Of a stretch of 64,000 nt of DNA, positions 1 through 11,400 are shown piece by piece. Within the stretch, counting starts at the first letter, position 1. Every line of letters begins with the position of its first letter. The stretch lies in assembly GCF_042219855.1 (NCBI RefSeq), contig NZ_JBHJHP010000005.1, positions 372,001 to 436,000 of the forward strand, in the 5' to 3' direction. Below the pieces are notes generated by a model. That model saw nothing but the letters and a program-made list of their open reading frames with translations. It did no database searches and had not been told where the DNA came from. The position numbers and the translations under genes were made by a program. This DNA is from JBHJHP01 sp042219855. Lineage in GTDB: Bacteria > Bacteroidota > Bacteroidia > Bacteroidales > UBA5342.

Positions 1-3000
1 GCTTCCTGTCAGATTACCATACCATGCACACCGGCCGTCCAGGTTCAGCGTCGCGTTAAACCCTGCGGGCACATCAAGGTTCCAGTACATTTTTGTATCT
101 GACCCTGTATTATTGAACATCTGTAAGGTTGCATTTTTCAATGTGACCAGACCTGAACCGAGACCTTCGATGGCAGCCGTTTCTGAAGCCAGTTTAAGTA
201 AACCATTATTAATAACAGTGCCGCCTGAATATGTATTGCCATTATAAAGTGACAAAGTTCCGTCACCATCTTTTATCAGTGCTCCCTCGCCGGTCATTGC
301 ACCGGTCATTTCAAGCTGGGTAAGCGCATCAATGTATAATGTACCATTGTTTGGGCCGAAAGTCATACCTCTGTCCGTTGTTGAATTCAATCCATTTATT
401 CTTAAAATGGCACCGTTAATAACGAGATTTGCTGCATCTGTGGAAGCAGCTCCCAGCGGACTTTCTTTGCCGGCATCTGCAAGTTGTGCAACTTCAGTCA
501 TTCCTCCATTGAGCACCGTTGGGCCTTCGTAGGTGTTTAACAGTTTTAAAAATAATTTCCCCGCTCCGTTTTTAACTAAACCACCCATCCCTGAAATTTT
601 TCCTGAACCTGAAAAGCTATAATTGGAAGCCCCATCAACAAGGATGCCACTCACAGGAACATCTTCAGTGATATTAACATTATTCTGATTTTCACCTGTC
701 TCATTAAATATAACGGTATCATTTCCCAGGAACCAATCCTGTTGGTCTCCATTCAACCAGTTTTTATCACCGGCAAAATCCCAAACATTACTGGAATTTC
801 CATTCCAAACCAGCTTTGTGGACGTTCTAACCTCAAGCACGTTAAGTACCAGGCTTTGGTTTACGATTTTCAGTTCACATGCCACATCGGGAATTCCTTC
901 AATAGAAAAGTTTTCTGCTGAACCATTAAAGCTTCCACTAAACGTAATCAGCTCATATGAACCGGGATTCAACACACCATCAAGACGATTAAAAATGAGT
1001 CTGCAGGTGCCAACTGCACTGACATTCCCTGAAACAACAATCTGATCGTTTGATCCTGTTCCTGCATTGGGATCACCACTTAGATCAAAATAAACCTTCG
1101 CACCATCCTGTAGCGTCAGATTATTATTTATTGCGATCCTTACAGCCTCTCCGGCTTCTGAACCGGGAGAGAAGCTGGCATCCGTTTTAACCCATAATCC
1201 ATTTCCCAGCGTATCTCCGGCATAAAGTGTTCCAAACCTGCATACGGTAACATGGCTGGAATCAAGATTTGATTTCAGCTGCAGTGTGCCATAGTAAACC
1301 ATGGTTTCACCGGAATAATTATTTGATGTGTTCGAAAGTGTTAAAGTACCGGTACCTGCTTTTAAAAGTTCCATATGACCACTGAGTTGACCAGCGCCTT
1401 CAAATGTGTAGTCATTCTGTGACTGTACTCTTAAGCTGTGTGGTTTTAATGTTTGAGCAACATTTACAGGTGAAGCGTTATCTCCGTTATAATCAAATAA
1501 CACATCAGCACCGTCCGTATAATTCATGGGGTTTTCATCTTCATCAAGCCAGTTCGATGATGTGGTATTCCAATCCGGCCCGTTTTTCCAAACCAGCTCA
1601 CCGTTACTGAACGGATACGGTGGAATGTCCTGTGTTTCTGTGCCTAAATATATACCCGGATGAGGTGGCTGATTGTAGGCATTATTCTGCCATGAGATTG
1701 CGATTCTGTATTGAGGCTCATGCATCAAAGTCGGAATTCTCTGGTCCGTGGGCATTGTGGTTGTATAGATCCTCATGGCATTATTATCCGGTGTACGTAC
1801 AACGATTTCCTCACGCCAGTCACCTATCACATCTGCCTGAAGGCAGGGGGTACCTTTTGTCCAGTTGTTGGTAGCTGTACCATTTGCCCTGAATATGGAG
1901 TAATTATCCTTTGTTTCAGTATTGTACTTGGAAATATCAGGTATTCCGTATCCTAAATCGGATGAAAAATTAGCATCTGTAAGGAATTCTCTTGACAGGT
2001 CTCCATCCCACCAAATCATAAAATTTTGTGGAACATTGTTTGATCCAACTACATGACCTGCCGGATCATACATAGGGCATTCAGTGGCTGCCCACAATTC
2101 ATAGCCTTTATAATCGGGATTTATATCGCCAGCGGCACATCGTCCGCAATCCCTGTTGGAGTGATAGCGGATAAGAATTTCTCCGGTCCTTGCATCCCTG
2201 AAGGTAGCTCCCCAGTCGGAGCTGTTTTCGAGGCAATCCCATATTTCAAGACCGGGCCGGTCAGGATCCATATCCCCCACATGCAAGGCATCACCATGAC
2301 CAGTGCGTGCCGAATACAGTCCGGTTCCATCATTATCAACCGTCATAGATCCATAGATAATCTCATCACACCCGTCATCATCAACGTCTGCACAACTGAG
2401 CTGATGATTTCCCTGTCCTGTATAAACAGTTGCTGTGCCCCCGGGGTTACTATCCCAGGCCCAGCGTTTTGTCAGGTTAATTCCATTCCAGTCCCAGGCC
2501 TCCAGTTTTATTCTGTGATATATACCGCGGCTGTTCACCATACTCGGATGTTTCCCATCAAGATAGGCCACTGTCCACATGCATTTTGTTGCACGGTGTG
2601 CCAGCTGACCATCATTCATGCCGGGGTTTCCCCACTGAACCAGAGGATCCCGCTCAATGTAAATATCCCAGCCCAGTTCTTTTCCGGTTTCACCTTCAAA
2701 AATTGAAATATAATCCGGTCCCGCAATTCTGTAATAGGTTGAGTTCAGTTTTAACGAATACCTGTAGTTTACAATACCATCATTATCCCTGTCTCCGATA
2801 TTAACACCGGTTCCGTCTATCATTCCGTCGGATGTACGGGTGGCTATTTCAGCTTTTCCATCTCCATCAAAATCGTAAACCAAAAAATTGGTTTCTACTG
2901 CATTCGCAATGTTAGGGCCTAAATTAATCCGCCACAACAGGGTACCATCAAGTTTATAGGCTTCCAGTAAGTTATAATCTGTTGCAGAAGGATCTGTGTT

Positions 3001-3465
3001 TACAGGTAAGCGTTTTACAACAACCTCGTATTGTCCGTCTCCATCAAGATCTCCGACTGAGGCATCGTTTATTGTGTAGGTATCCCACCGACCATTAATC
3101 GCGACTACGGGAATTTCGAGATACTGACCTCCCCAGACACTCACCTCGTCCGATTTTTCCTGCTCTGTTTGATCCACCACTGCAGCTACGGCATAATGTG
3201 TGTCTGATGTACCATTAACATCGGTATAGTTTGAAGATTCATATATCGGTTCATCCGTTACTTTAACCCCATCCTTATATATGTTAAACCCAACATTTCT
3301 AAGTTCGTTAGCGGCGATTCGCCAGCTTAAGTAAACTCCATTCCCCTTTTTAACAGCCACTACTCCACGGTCCAGCGCCTCCATTTTACGTTGCGCCTGT
3401 AAGGTAATTGCTGTTAAAAAAAGAAATATAAAAGCCGAATACTTAAAAATTAATTTAGTTTTCAT
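1..3465 (-). CDS. Rhamnogalacturonan lyase (PL11) fused to autotransporter-type beta-strand repeats, 3' end missing
   Basis: The reading frame opens with ATG at 3465 and runs without a stop in the stretches I translated to the left edge (codons in phase with position 1), so at least 1155 residues are present and the C-terminus lies outside. Residues 1-22 are a signal peptide ending LQAQ. Residues about 24-615 look like a PL11 rhamnogalacturonan lyase: an N-terminal Fn3-like strand set (VVAVKKGNGVYLSWR) and a propeller with calcium-loop motifs such as DLDGDGQYE and DFDGDGKAEIATR. Family members cleave rhamnosyl-1,4-galacturonate bonds of pectin RG-I by beta-elimination. From about 620 onward the sequence changes to Gly/Asn-rich repeats (LLKAGTGTLTLSNTSNNYSG, LVKNGAGKLFL, LIKDGDGTLSLYNGNTYSGG) typical of autotransporter-associated beta-strand repeats. 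It is probably surface-exposed, perhaps by T9SS, but the sorting domain would be off the window. Confidence 0.88.
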   Translation of the reverse strand, partial: MKTKLIFKYSAFIFLFLTAITLQAQRKMEALDRGVVAVKKGNGVYLSWRIAANELRNVGFNIYKDGVKVTDEPIYESSNYTDVNGTSDTHYAVAAVVDQTEQEKSDEVSVWGGQYLEIPVVAINGRWDTYTINDASVGDLDGDGQYEVVVKRLPVNTDPSATDYNLLEAYKLDGTLLWRINLGPNIANAVETNFLVYDFDGDGKAEIATRTSDGMIDGTGVNIGDRDNDGIVNYRYSLKLNSTYYRIAGPDYISIFEGETGKELGWDIYIERDPLVQWGNPGMNDGQLAHRATKCMWTVAYLDGKHPSMVNSRGIYHRIKLEAWDWNGINLTKRWAWDSNPGGTATVYTGQGNHQLSCADVDDDGCDEIIYGSMTVDNDGTGLYSARTGHGDALHVGDMDPDRPGLEIWDCLENSSDWGATFRDARTGEILIRYHSNRDCGRCAAGDINPDYKGYELWAATECPMYDPAGHVVGSNNVPQNFMIWWDGDLSREFLTDANFSSDLGYGIPDISKYNTETKDNYSIFRANGTATNNWTKGTPCLQADVIGDWREEIVVRTPDNNAMRIYTTTMPTDQRIPTLMHEPQYRIAISWQNNAYNQPPHPGIYLGTETQDIPPYPFSNGELVWKNGPDWNTTSSNWLDEDENPMNYTDGADVLFDYNGDNASPVNVAQTLKPHSLRVQSQNDYTFEGAGQLSGHMELLKAGTGTLTLSNTSNNYSGETMVYYGTLQLKSNLDSSHVTVCRFGTLYAGDTLGNGLWVKTDASFSPGSEAGEAVRIAINNNLTLQDGAKVYFDLSGDPNAGTGSNDQIVVSGNVSAVGTCRLIFNRLDGVLNPGSYELITFSGSFNGSAENFSIEGIPDVACELKIVNQSLVLNVLEVRTSTKLVWNGNSSNVWDFAGDKNWLNGDQQDWFLGNDTVIFNETGENQNNVNITEDVPVSGILVDGASNYSFSGSGKISGMGGLVKNGAGKLFLKLLNTYEGPTVLNGGMTEVAQLADAGKESPLGAASTDAANLVINGAILRINGLNSTTDRGMTFGPNNGTLYIDALTQLEMTGAMTGEGALIKDGDGTLSLYNGNTYSGGTVINNGLLKLASETAAIEGLGSGLVTLKNATLQMFNNTGSDTKMYWNLDVPAGFNATLNLDGRCAWYGNLTGS

Positions 3466-3576
3466 AATCAGATACTGAGAAAATGTAAAAGCGAATAAAA
3501 CGGGAAAGCAAAACAGTGTGATCAGAAAAATGTCAAAAAGCAATCGAAGATAAGCCCACCCTAAACCAAGAATTGA

Positions 3577-3611
3577 TTAAAAAATAAAGGAAAGCCCGGA
3601 GGCTTTCCTTT
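3577..3611 (-). terminator. Intrinsic terminator after the T9SS modular protein
   Basis: An 11-bp perfect stem (3586-3596 with 3601-3611, four-base loop) begins 9 nt past the stop of the minus-strand gene ending at 3620. On the minus strand it is followed by ATTTTTTAATC. It separates that gene from the PL11 lyase gene, which therefore probably has its own promoter in 3466-3576, although I find no exact TAnnTTTG there. Confidence 0.8.
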
Positions 3612-3619
3612 AATAAGTA

Positions 3620-6472
3620 TTATTCGATAACCAGACTTCCGACTTTAACGCCTTCGTCAGCTACGAGTTTTATGAGATAGTAACCAGATTTATTGAAATC
3701 CACTTTCTGTGGACCGTCTACCTGATTGTAAGATCTGTTAAATACGACAGCACCCTGCAGATTAACAACCTGTAACTGATAAGATTTCAGGTCACCACCA
3801 TCCACATAGAATGCACTTCTTGCCGGATTCGGGAATACAGAAACATTGCCCAGATTAACTTTATCGATCGCAACATTACCTACATTAATGGTAACTTCGT
3901 TACTGTACACTACGACATCCTGACCATTATCATCAGTTGTTACAGCTTCAAATACAACAAAATATGTTCCAACATCAAAGAAGTTTGGTGTATAGAATGT
4001 ATCGGTCTGAGCAATCGGGAAGAATCCTTCATAACCTGAACCGGAAGTTGTTGAGTATTTCCATTCTGTACCGGTAACACCGTCAGGAAGATCAACAGAA
4101 AGTGTTGTACCATCGGTATTCGGATCGATATTCTGATATGAAGCAGGAGATACCGGTATTTTCACTGTTCTTACAGCAATAGCATTACTGGATGCCACTG
4201 AACCATCAGCCAGACATCTTACAAATACAACACCGGCAGTATCAAATGCAAACGTTGCTGTTTCTCCTGTTTTAGGAGTTTCGAACGATGACCATGGTCC
4301 GGCAGCACTTTTGCTATACTGCCACTCAAATGATGTATATGCTGATGAATTGATCAGTGATAAAGGATTTGTTTCCTGCCCAACACCGACAATCTGTGTG
4401 ATAGTCTGTTCAATTGCCAGTGCACTTAAATCACGTGCAGTAACGGTAGTTACATCCTCAACCGGATCGTAAACCAGGTAGGGTTCAAATCCTTCAGGTG
4501 TGATAAATTTCTGGTGGAACGTTGTATCTTCTCCACTGATCTGTGGCCTTAATAGCGGTGTAAGTGAACTTCTTAAATCACCCATAAAAATATATTTTGC
4601 ATTACCACTTAAACGCATTTCACTATAACCTTTATTAGCAGAAATACGTCCTGGAGCATTATCAGTGTCAACAATAAACTGTGCATCATCCTGAATAATG
4701 ATATTTGCACCATTTGCAGGATTATCGCTACCACCTAATAACAATGCTGTTCCATAAATATATGCCTTAGCATCATTCTTTACAGTAAATGTAGTGTATT
4801 GTGAATATAAACGGAAATAAGACCTTGTTTTCACAAATACTCCACCCTCAATAACATAAGAACCATCAGAACTGTTATGGTCTGCAGTATAAACCAGTGT
4901 ATCATTTAAACTTGGTTTGTTTACTGTAAAAGTTGCACCCATTCTAACATCAAAATTAGCTACAGTATCATTACCTGAAGAAGATAATACAGGATGCATA
5001 TCATCAGGAACTTTCAGATTATTGTTATTAATATAAGCTGCCGGATCCCAGTTAAACATATTGCCTGCATCATCGGATTCTGCACCAGTAAATGTCAGGT
5101 TCATTGCACCGGCATTAGATGCGAGAATATTAAACTGAACTTCTTTTGAAGTTTCTGCACTACCATCAATCTGAGAAATACAAACTACAAAATATGTCCC
5201 TACCTCAGTAAAGTTAGGCGAAAATTCCGTACCAGTTACTTGAGTACTAAATGATTCGTAAGGTCCTCCAGGTGTTGTGCTGTATTTCCATTCTCTGCTC
5301 GTTCCTGCAGGTGTTTCTGTTACGGTTAACATTTGGCCCTGTTGACCTAAACGGATATTCTGAGCAGCATCCGGAGTTACAATTGCTTTACTGGATGATA
5401 CAAGTATGTTAACTTCATTTGTATAAAATGCGTTTCCTCCTTTCATGCCTTCAAGTACCAAATAGAAATTACCTGATTCTGTAAAATTCGGATAGATGGT
5501 ATCATTATTTTCAGCAGGAGTAAATGAGTGATCATAAGGGCCCCCTTCACTGGTACCGTATTTCCATTCAATAGATTCCATGCTTGCTAATCCGTCATTC
5601 TGAATAGCTGCAATCATAGAACCTTCTTCACCAGCAATCAATACCTGTCTGTCAGTTGGTTCAATTTCAAAGGCATCTTTTAAACGGGTTGAAAGCGTGG
5701 TGCTGTTTTCCAGCGCATCATACTTAACAACTACATCTCTGTCATTGTTTGTCACAATCTGGCCTGAATCAACACAATCAGATAAATACTGTACAATATT
5801 CCTACCTGTTACTTTAATCGTTGCTTCATCCAGTAAGTATACTGAAGGTGGAGCAGCAGGATTATTTTTGGGAATTCTTCCAAAATCTCCCCTAATTTCC
5901 ATGTAAGTATGTCCTGCAACCGTTAATACACCTCCAATCTCCATATCGCCACTGTGATTTGCAAACAGAAAGTATGACAACCTGAAAATTGCTGTATCAC
6001 AATTAAAATTCATATGAGTTGCAGTATCATCCTGAAGATATATTGTTTTATTATCCTTGTAATAATAATTTCCACCTGTAACATTCATAATTCCATGCGG
6101 TGTCCAACTATCATCAGCTCCCTGATTAAACCATGTACCCTGATCCATGTTAATGTTAAGAACACTTGGTGCATGCCAAATAGTATCACCAGTATCAGTG
6201 GTATCCATGACCCAGGACGATAGAGTCACATTTTCAACTGTTACATCATCACTTCCATTTATCAGACACTCATAAGTATAAGTATCTGCATGACCCATAA
6301 CAATATTATTACCTTCGATATTACCCTGTGGATCCCAGTTCGTAGGATCTGTGAATTCTGAACTGTTTGCACCAGTCCAGGTTAAATTACTTTGAGCAAA
6401 TAAGCCCATAGAAATGAACAACGTCATTACCGTTGTAATCATTTTCAACTTCGTAAAATAGAAATTCTTCAT
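3620..6472 (-). CDS. T9SS-exported modular protein with duplicated beta-rich and Ig-like units
   Basis: A 950-residue secreted protein of unknown function. It has an N-terminal signal peptide (ends GLFAQ, about residue 27) and a C-terminal type A T9SS sorting domain at about 872-950 (VSVFPNPARSAFYV, then GYYLIKLVADEG, ending in a basic-hydrophobic strand). Between them lies an internal duplication: a beta-helix-like unit (about 28-265, starts LTWTGANSSEFTDPTNWDP), two Ig-like units, the same beta-rich unit again (about 454-680, starts LTFTGAESDDAGNMFNWDP), and two more Ig-like units. The Ig-like units share motifs such as WKYSTTPGGPYE and NFTEVGTYFVV. No catalytic motif is evident, so adhesion or glycan binding is more likely than catalysis. 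It lies 69 nt after the second SusD gene and may be the last gene of that operon. Confidence 0.8.
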   Translation of the reverse strand: MKNFYFTKLKMITTVMTLFISMGLFAQSNLTWTGANSSEFTDPTNWDPQGNIEGNNIVMGHADTYTYECLINGSDDVTVENVTLSSWVMDTTDTGDTIWHAPSVLNINMDQGTWFNQGADDSWTPHGIMNVTGGNYYYKDNKTIYLQDDTATHMNFNCDTAIFRLSYFLFANHSGDMEIGGVLTVAGHTYMEIRGDFGRIPKNNPAAPPSVYLLDEATIKVTGRNIVQYLSDCVDSGQIVTNNDRDVVVKYDALENSTTLSTRLKDAFEIEPTDRQVLIAGEEGSMIAAIQNDGLASMESIEWKYGTSEGGPYDHSFTPAENNDTIYPNFTESGNFYLVLEGMKGGNAFYTNEVNILVSSSKAIVTPDAAQNIRLGQQGQMLTVTETPAGTSREWKYSTTPGGPYESFSTQVTGTEFSPNFTEVGTYFVVCISQIDGSAETSKEVQFNILASNAGAMNLTFTGAESDDAGNMFNWDPAAYINNNNLKVPDDMHPVLSSSGNDTVANFDVRMGATFTVNKPSLNDTLVYTADHNSSDGSYVIEGGVFVKTRSYFRLYSQYTTFTVKNDAKAYIYGTALLLGGSDNPANGANIIIQDDAQFIVDTDNAPGRISANKGYSEMRLSGNAKYIFMGDLRSSLTPLLRPQISGEDTTFHQKFITPEGFEPYLVYDPVEDVTTVTARDLSALAIEQTITQIVGVGQETNPLSLINSSAYTSFEWQYSKSAAGPWSSFETPKTGETATFAFDTAGVVFVRCLADGSVASSNAIAVRTVKIPVSPASYQNIDPNTDGTTLSVDLPDGVTGTEWKYSTTSGSGYEGFFPIAQTDTFYTPNFFDVGTYFVVFEAVTTDDNGQDVVVYSNEVTINVGNVAIDKVNLGNVSVFPNPARSAFYVDGGDLKSYQLQVVNLQGAVVFNRSYNQVDGPQKVDFNKSGYYLIKLVADEGVKVGSLVIE

Positions 6473-6541
6473 ACTTTTTTAATTTTGATTAATAATTAGC
6501 TATCAAACTCTTACCCTTCCTTTCCCGGGCCAGGAATTCAC

Positions 6542-8380
6542 TTATTGTTCTGTGTTATTATTCTTTGTCAGTGGTAGCCACCAGTTTTCCTCACTGCTTA
6601 GTTTCACCCGCACAGCTTCTGCATCAGCATTACCCTCGGCAGCAAGTTTATCCGCTACTTTGTCTGCCAGATACGAAGGATCATCCCTGCGCAGGGCAAT
6701 CCTTACCAAATCTCCCCAGCGTTGTCCCTCAAAGGCAAGTTCCAGTGCATCCTCTTCAATAATTCTGTCCTCCAGATAATCAATCAACCCGACCGAATCC
6801 ATATTTTCAGGATAATACGGAACATTATCAAGATAAGCTCTGTTACGTATTCCTTCGTTCCTGTACCACAAAGCACGTACCGCCGGTGGATTATCATTTA
6901 TACTTGTACTACGGGCATCGAAATCGAAAGGAAACGGTAAATGCGTCTGGTGTCTCTGCGTAAAATCGTTGGACGGATCGTCCGTTTCAAAATTCGGTCT
7001 GAAACTGTTGTTAAGCAATGCATACGATACTTTATACAAGGCCAGTGCTTCATTTGTTTGCCAGTTATCTGCTTCCAGGCTGTCTACTGTAAGGTTATCT
7101 GCCCCCATTTCCTGCGCAAACCTGTTCGTTGCCTCGCAAAATCTCAGGTGTAAACCCGCCGAACGCCAAAGGAACCATTTCCCGTTTTTGTCATATGGAT
7201 TGTCCGGATCGAAATCCGAAATATATTTTGTTATCACCGGTTGTCCGTTAATGGTTTTATATGATCCTGAATTTCCATCTTCATCCTCAATATCTCCCCT
7301 GAAATCGCCCGGAAATCCGTTCTGCTGTATTTGCTTTTTCCAATCACTAACCACCAGATTGGATGGTTTGAAATAATAATTTCCATAGGTGTTCGAGAAC
7401 AGATCAATAAAAGGACTCGGTGTATAGGTACTGCTGTAATACATTACCCATATCCACTCATCGTAATAATCTCCGCTACCATAAGTTGAAAACAGTGTTC
7501 CCCAGTGATTCACCACACTATTCAGGTCATGTTCATAATACCGTATATAACCACAGTGGTAATGACTGAAGGTAAAAAAGTCGGTTCCTACCTTATAACG
7601 GTCATAATTACCAACAGACCGTTCCATAATTCTTTTATAATAGGATGCAGCCTGAAGATAATCGTTATTCCACAGGTGTAGTTCACCTAAAAGAAATTCC
7701 TTGTCAATATAACTTATCTGCGGACTAAAACCATTATTGGATAACAAGAGGTTCTGATCGGTGTACAACCCTTTATACGGAATTGATTCCATAAAATTAA
7801 CCAGTGTATCAACCATGGCATCAATCGATAAAAAGGGATATTCACCCTGGTCTATCTTAGCAATATCACTTAGCTGATCTATAGGCTCAGTGATATACGG
7901 TACATGACCATAATGTATGGCAAGCTGAAGGTATGTCCAGCTTCTTACCGCAGCGATATCAGAGTATCTTGGATTAAACTCTTCTCTGGAAATCTTATGC
8001 TCATCCACCATAATTTTAAGGTTCTTCATCACATCATTACAATTTAAAATCAGTGAGAAAAACGGTTGAGGGTCCACCCATGGATTATCGGCCGTTACAT
8101 TATGGCTGGAGACTTCGCGCATGTAATGATCCGCGTTTACGGTGACCGCCATTAAGTCTGCACGTAACTCATTAAGAACGACATATTGTGGTGCCAGTTC
8201 CTGCAATTTACCATATACACCGAGTACCGCCGAATTTGCATCAAAAATGTCCCTGTAATTCTGATCCGGAGTCAGTACATCACTCGGATTAACCTCCAGT
8301 ACGTCTGAACAGGACCATGTACCCAATACCATGAGTATGATTCCTGCAGTGCCCAGGATATTTATAATTCGTTTTTTCAT
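6542..8380 (-). CDS. SusD/RagB-family outer-membrane lipoprotein (second pair)
   Basis: Glycan-binding lipoprotein that caps the SusC transporter. The frame is open from 8473, but the lipoprotein signal peptide begins at the internal Met at 8380 (MKKRIINILGTAGIILMVLG, then Cys24 followed by SDVLEVNPSD), so I prefer this start; the longer start would put 31 residues before the signal. The mature part has SusD-family features: the N-terminal NPSDVLTPDQNY region, the helical TPR-like body, and the C-terminal motif LELAFEGQRWGDLVRIALRRDDP. It lies just downstream of the second SusC gene (stop 8497). The distance from that stop to 8473 would suit ordinary operon spacing, so the upstream start is not excluded. 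Family membership is clear; the substrate is inferred only from the nearby pectin lyase. Confidence 0.9.
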   Translation of the reverse strand: MKKRIINILGTAGIILMVLGTWSCSDVLEVNPSDVLTPDQNYRDIFDANSAVLGVYGKLQELAPQYVVLNELRADLMAVTVNADHYMREVSSHNVTADNPWVDPQPFFSLILNCNDVMKNLKIMVDEHKISREEFNPRYSDIAAVRSWTYLQLAIHYGHVPYITEPIDQLSDIAKIDQGEYPFLSIDAMVDTLVNFMESIPYKGLYTDQNLLLSNNGFSPQISYIDKEFLLGELHLWNNDYLQAASYYKRIMERSVGNYDRYKVGTDFFTFSHYHCGYIRYYEHDLNSVVNHWGTLFSTYGSGDYYDEWIWVMYYSSTYTPSPFIDLFSNTYGNYYFKPSNLVVSDWKKQIQQNGFPGDFRGDIEDEDGNSGSYKTINGQPVITKYISDFDPDNPYDKNGKWFLWRSAGLHLRFCEATNRFAQEMGADNLTVDSLEADNWQTNEALALYKVSYALLNNSFRPNFETDDPSNDFTQRHQTHLPFPFDFDARSTSINDNPPAVRALWYRNEGIRNRAYLDNVPYYPENMDSVGLIDYLEDRIIEEDALELAFEGQRWGDLVRIALRRDDPSYLADKVADKLAAEGNADAEAVRVKLSSEENWWLPLTKNNNTEQ

Positions 8381-8496
8381 TGAGCCTGATATTACTTTAT
8401 ATTCCGAAACCAGAGTTAAATATGCTGAACTGTGTTTTAATTCCGGGTTTTTCATAACGATCTTTTGTTTCATAACCTGTTTACTAAATCAATTTA

Positions 8497-11400
8497 TTAC
8501 AGTTTAACTCTCACCCCTACAAAAAATGATTGAACCTGCGGAGTCATTCCCACATCAATCCCCCGGGTCAGAGGTGAGTTGGACAAACTAAATTCCGGAT
8601 CAAGTCCTTTATATTCAGTCAACGTCAGAAGGTTTATACCTGTAACATAAACCTCTGAACCTTTAAGGAAATTAGCCTTAAACGGCAGTTTGTAAGTCAG
8701 TGTCACATCTCTCAGTCGTGCATATGAACCATCCTCGATCCAACGATCAGAGAAACGGCTGTTGCCTATGGGATCAGCAAATTCAGCTTTCGGAATACTC
8801 GTCACCTGACCATCATAGGTCCATCTGTTTATCACCGCCTGAGTCTGGTTATTGAAGTTCTGCATTGATTCCAGCTGATAACGCAGATAATTAAATACAT
8901 CGTTACCATAGCTGAACGCCAGGGAAGCATCCAGAGTAAAGGCCTTCCATTGCAAACGTGTATTCACGCTGCCAAAGAAATCCGGCGTTGGATCACCGAT
9001 AACCTGCATATCCTGATTATCTATTATTCCATCTGCCTTGTAATCTTCAAAAATAACATCTCCTGCCCTGAAAGCCATCGTACTTGTATTGGGCAACAGT
9101 GCTTCCAGACCGGCAGATTCTGCAGCTGACTGCGAAGCATAAACGCCACTCGTCTTAAAGCCGTAGAAGACCCCTAACTGCTGGCCTACTTCAGTTAAAA
9201 TACTGGCACCATAAACACCTGTTACATTGCGTCCGTCATTAACGGCTGTAACCTCTGTCTGATATTTTGAATATGTAATGCCTAAATCCCATTTCAGTTT
9301 TGAATTGATGATACGGGCATTTAAACTCAGATCCATACCTTTGGTATTGAAACTTCCATTGTTGGCCAGTACATAATCAAAACCGGTAAAGTATTCAACC
9401 GGAATATACTCCAGCATATCATCTGTTGTATTCATGTAATAATCGGCACTTAACGAAATACGGTTTCTTAAAAGTGCCAGATCAACTCCCAGGTTTGTCT
9501 TTTTATTTGTTTCCCATTTCAGTTCGGGATTCCAGATATTTCCGCGAACCAGACCCTTGGCCGCTAACAAGCGTTGTGTGGTATAATACTTTTTAGTGGC
9601 ATAAAAGCCTATATCGTCATTTCCTGTGATACCATAGCTTGCACGTATTTTAAACAGATCAAGCAGTGTCACATTTTTCATAAAAGGTTCTGATGTGATC
9701 AGCCATGCACCTGCAACAGATGGAAAGAAACCAAACTGATGATTATGCAGTTTAATACCATCAGCCTGTGAACCAAACTTTGAAGATCCGTCCAGAGCCA
9801 TGTTCACAGTGACAAAATATTTTTTCTTAAACGCATATTCCCCCAAAGCATAGTACGTAATGTTATTCCAGTCTCCGATATAACCACCGTTGTTTCTGAA
9901 TCTGGCCGTACCCTGTCCGATGGTTCTGAACTGATCGCTTGCTGAATTAAAATCACTTCCCCAGTCTTCTTCGGTCTGATTCATATTAAGGCGTGCACCT
10001 GCTACAGCTACCAGTGAATGGTAACCATTAAAATTGTTGTTATATCTTATTCTGAAGTCGTTGTTCACTGCAGAATGCTTTAGAACACGTTCCATCATTT
10101 TATTATAAACAATACCAATCTCTGTAACTTCAGGTGAAATACCGTAACCGGGAATAAAAACTTTTTCCCTGCTTTTATTGAATGAAAGACCGATGAGATC
10201 ACTAATGGTAAGGTGGTCGCTCAGTTTAACATTAAAATTAAATGAACCGAAAATTCTGTAATCCAGACTTTGCTGCTCCATCTCATTCACTATGGCGACA
10301 GGGTTACTGACACCCAGCGCATCATAATCTGCCAGTACCGGCGTAATAATACCTCCGTCTATCTGGTTTGGATAGAAAAAGGGTGATTTTATTCTGGCTG
10401 CAAATAACGGATTATCGGTGGTTGTAATGCCTGAACCGCTTTTTAATTTCCGGTCGTTATAGTTAAAACTGATGTTGGTATTCAGTGTAAATATTTTGGA
10501 AATATTAATATCAGAATTAAAACGCATATTGAAACGTGAAAAGTCTGTATTTTTTATCGTCCCGTTATAATCCATATAATTAACCGACAGGGCATAAAGT
10601 GCAACATCATCACCACCCTTAATCAACACGCCATAGTTGCTGCTGTAGCTGTTTGCAAAAACTTCCTTCTGCCAATCCGTATTATTATGGTATTTTGCAT
10701 AATCATAATTTGAGGGATCATTATTCATGAAAGGTAAACGGGATACTGAGTCAGTGCTCAGGCCTGCTGATAATAACATCTCATTCAGGTAAATTCTGTA
10801 GTCATCGGCTTCCATTAACGGAATATTCTTCGGCGCCATATTTAGTCCGCCATTCATGCTGAAGGTAATCTGGTTGACCTGCTCAGTAGCATGATTTGTT
10901 GTGATCAGAATTACACCATTACTTGCTTTGGCACCGTAAATGGCTGCCGCATCTTTTATGACTGTAATATTTTCAATATCGTCTGCATCAATACCTGCAA
11001 ATGCATTTGATCTGTCACCACTGATGAGTGGTGTGCCATATTCACCAATATCGTAAATCATTCCATCCACGATTACCAGCGGTTTATTTGTAGCATTCAG
11101 TGACGAATACCCCCTTAAAAAAAGATCTGAGCCGGAACCCGGATTCCCATCCCTGGTGATCACATTCAAACCGGCAATTTTACCATCGAAGGTAGATTCG
11201 GCAGATGTTGCACCTTTCTTTGAGGCATCAAAATAAGATGTTTTATTCTCGACGATGCCAAGCGCATGCGTGGAATATGCCAGCGGTTTACTGTAATCTG
11301 CCAGTCTTACTTCCTGGTCAAATGAATTGAAACCTGTTTCATACAAATAGATGTCAACAGTTTCTCTTCCCCCCAGAATAATTTCTCTGGTTTGAAATCC

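Noticed and set aside
2053..2706. A 217-codon plus-strand open frame inside the lyase gene
   Set aside because: It lies antisense to the PL11 coding sequence, whose minus frame gives clear lyase motifs; the plus product has no recognisable features.
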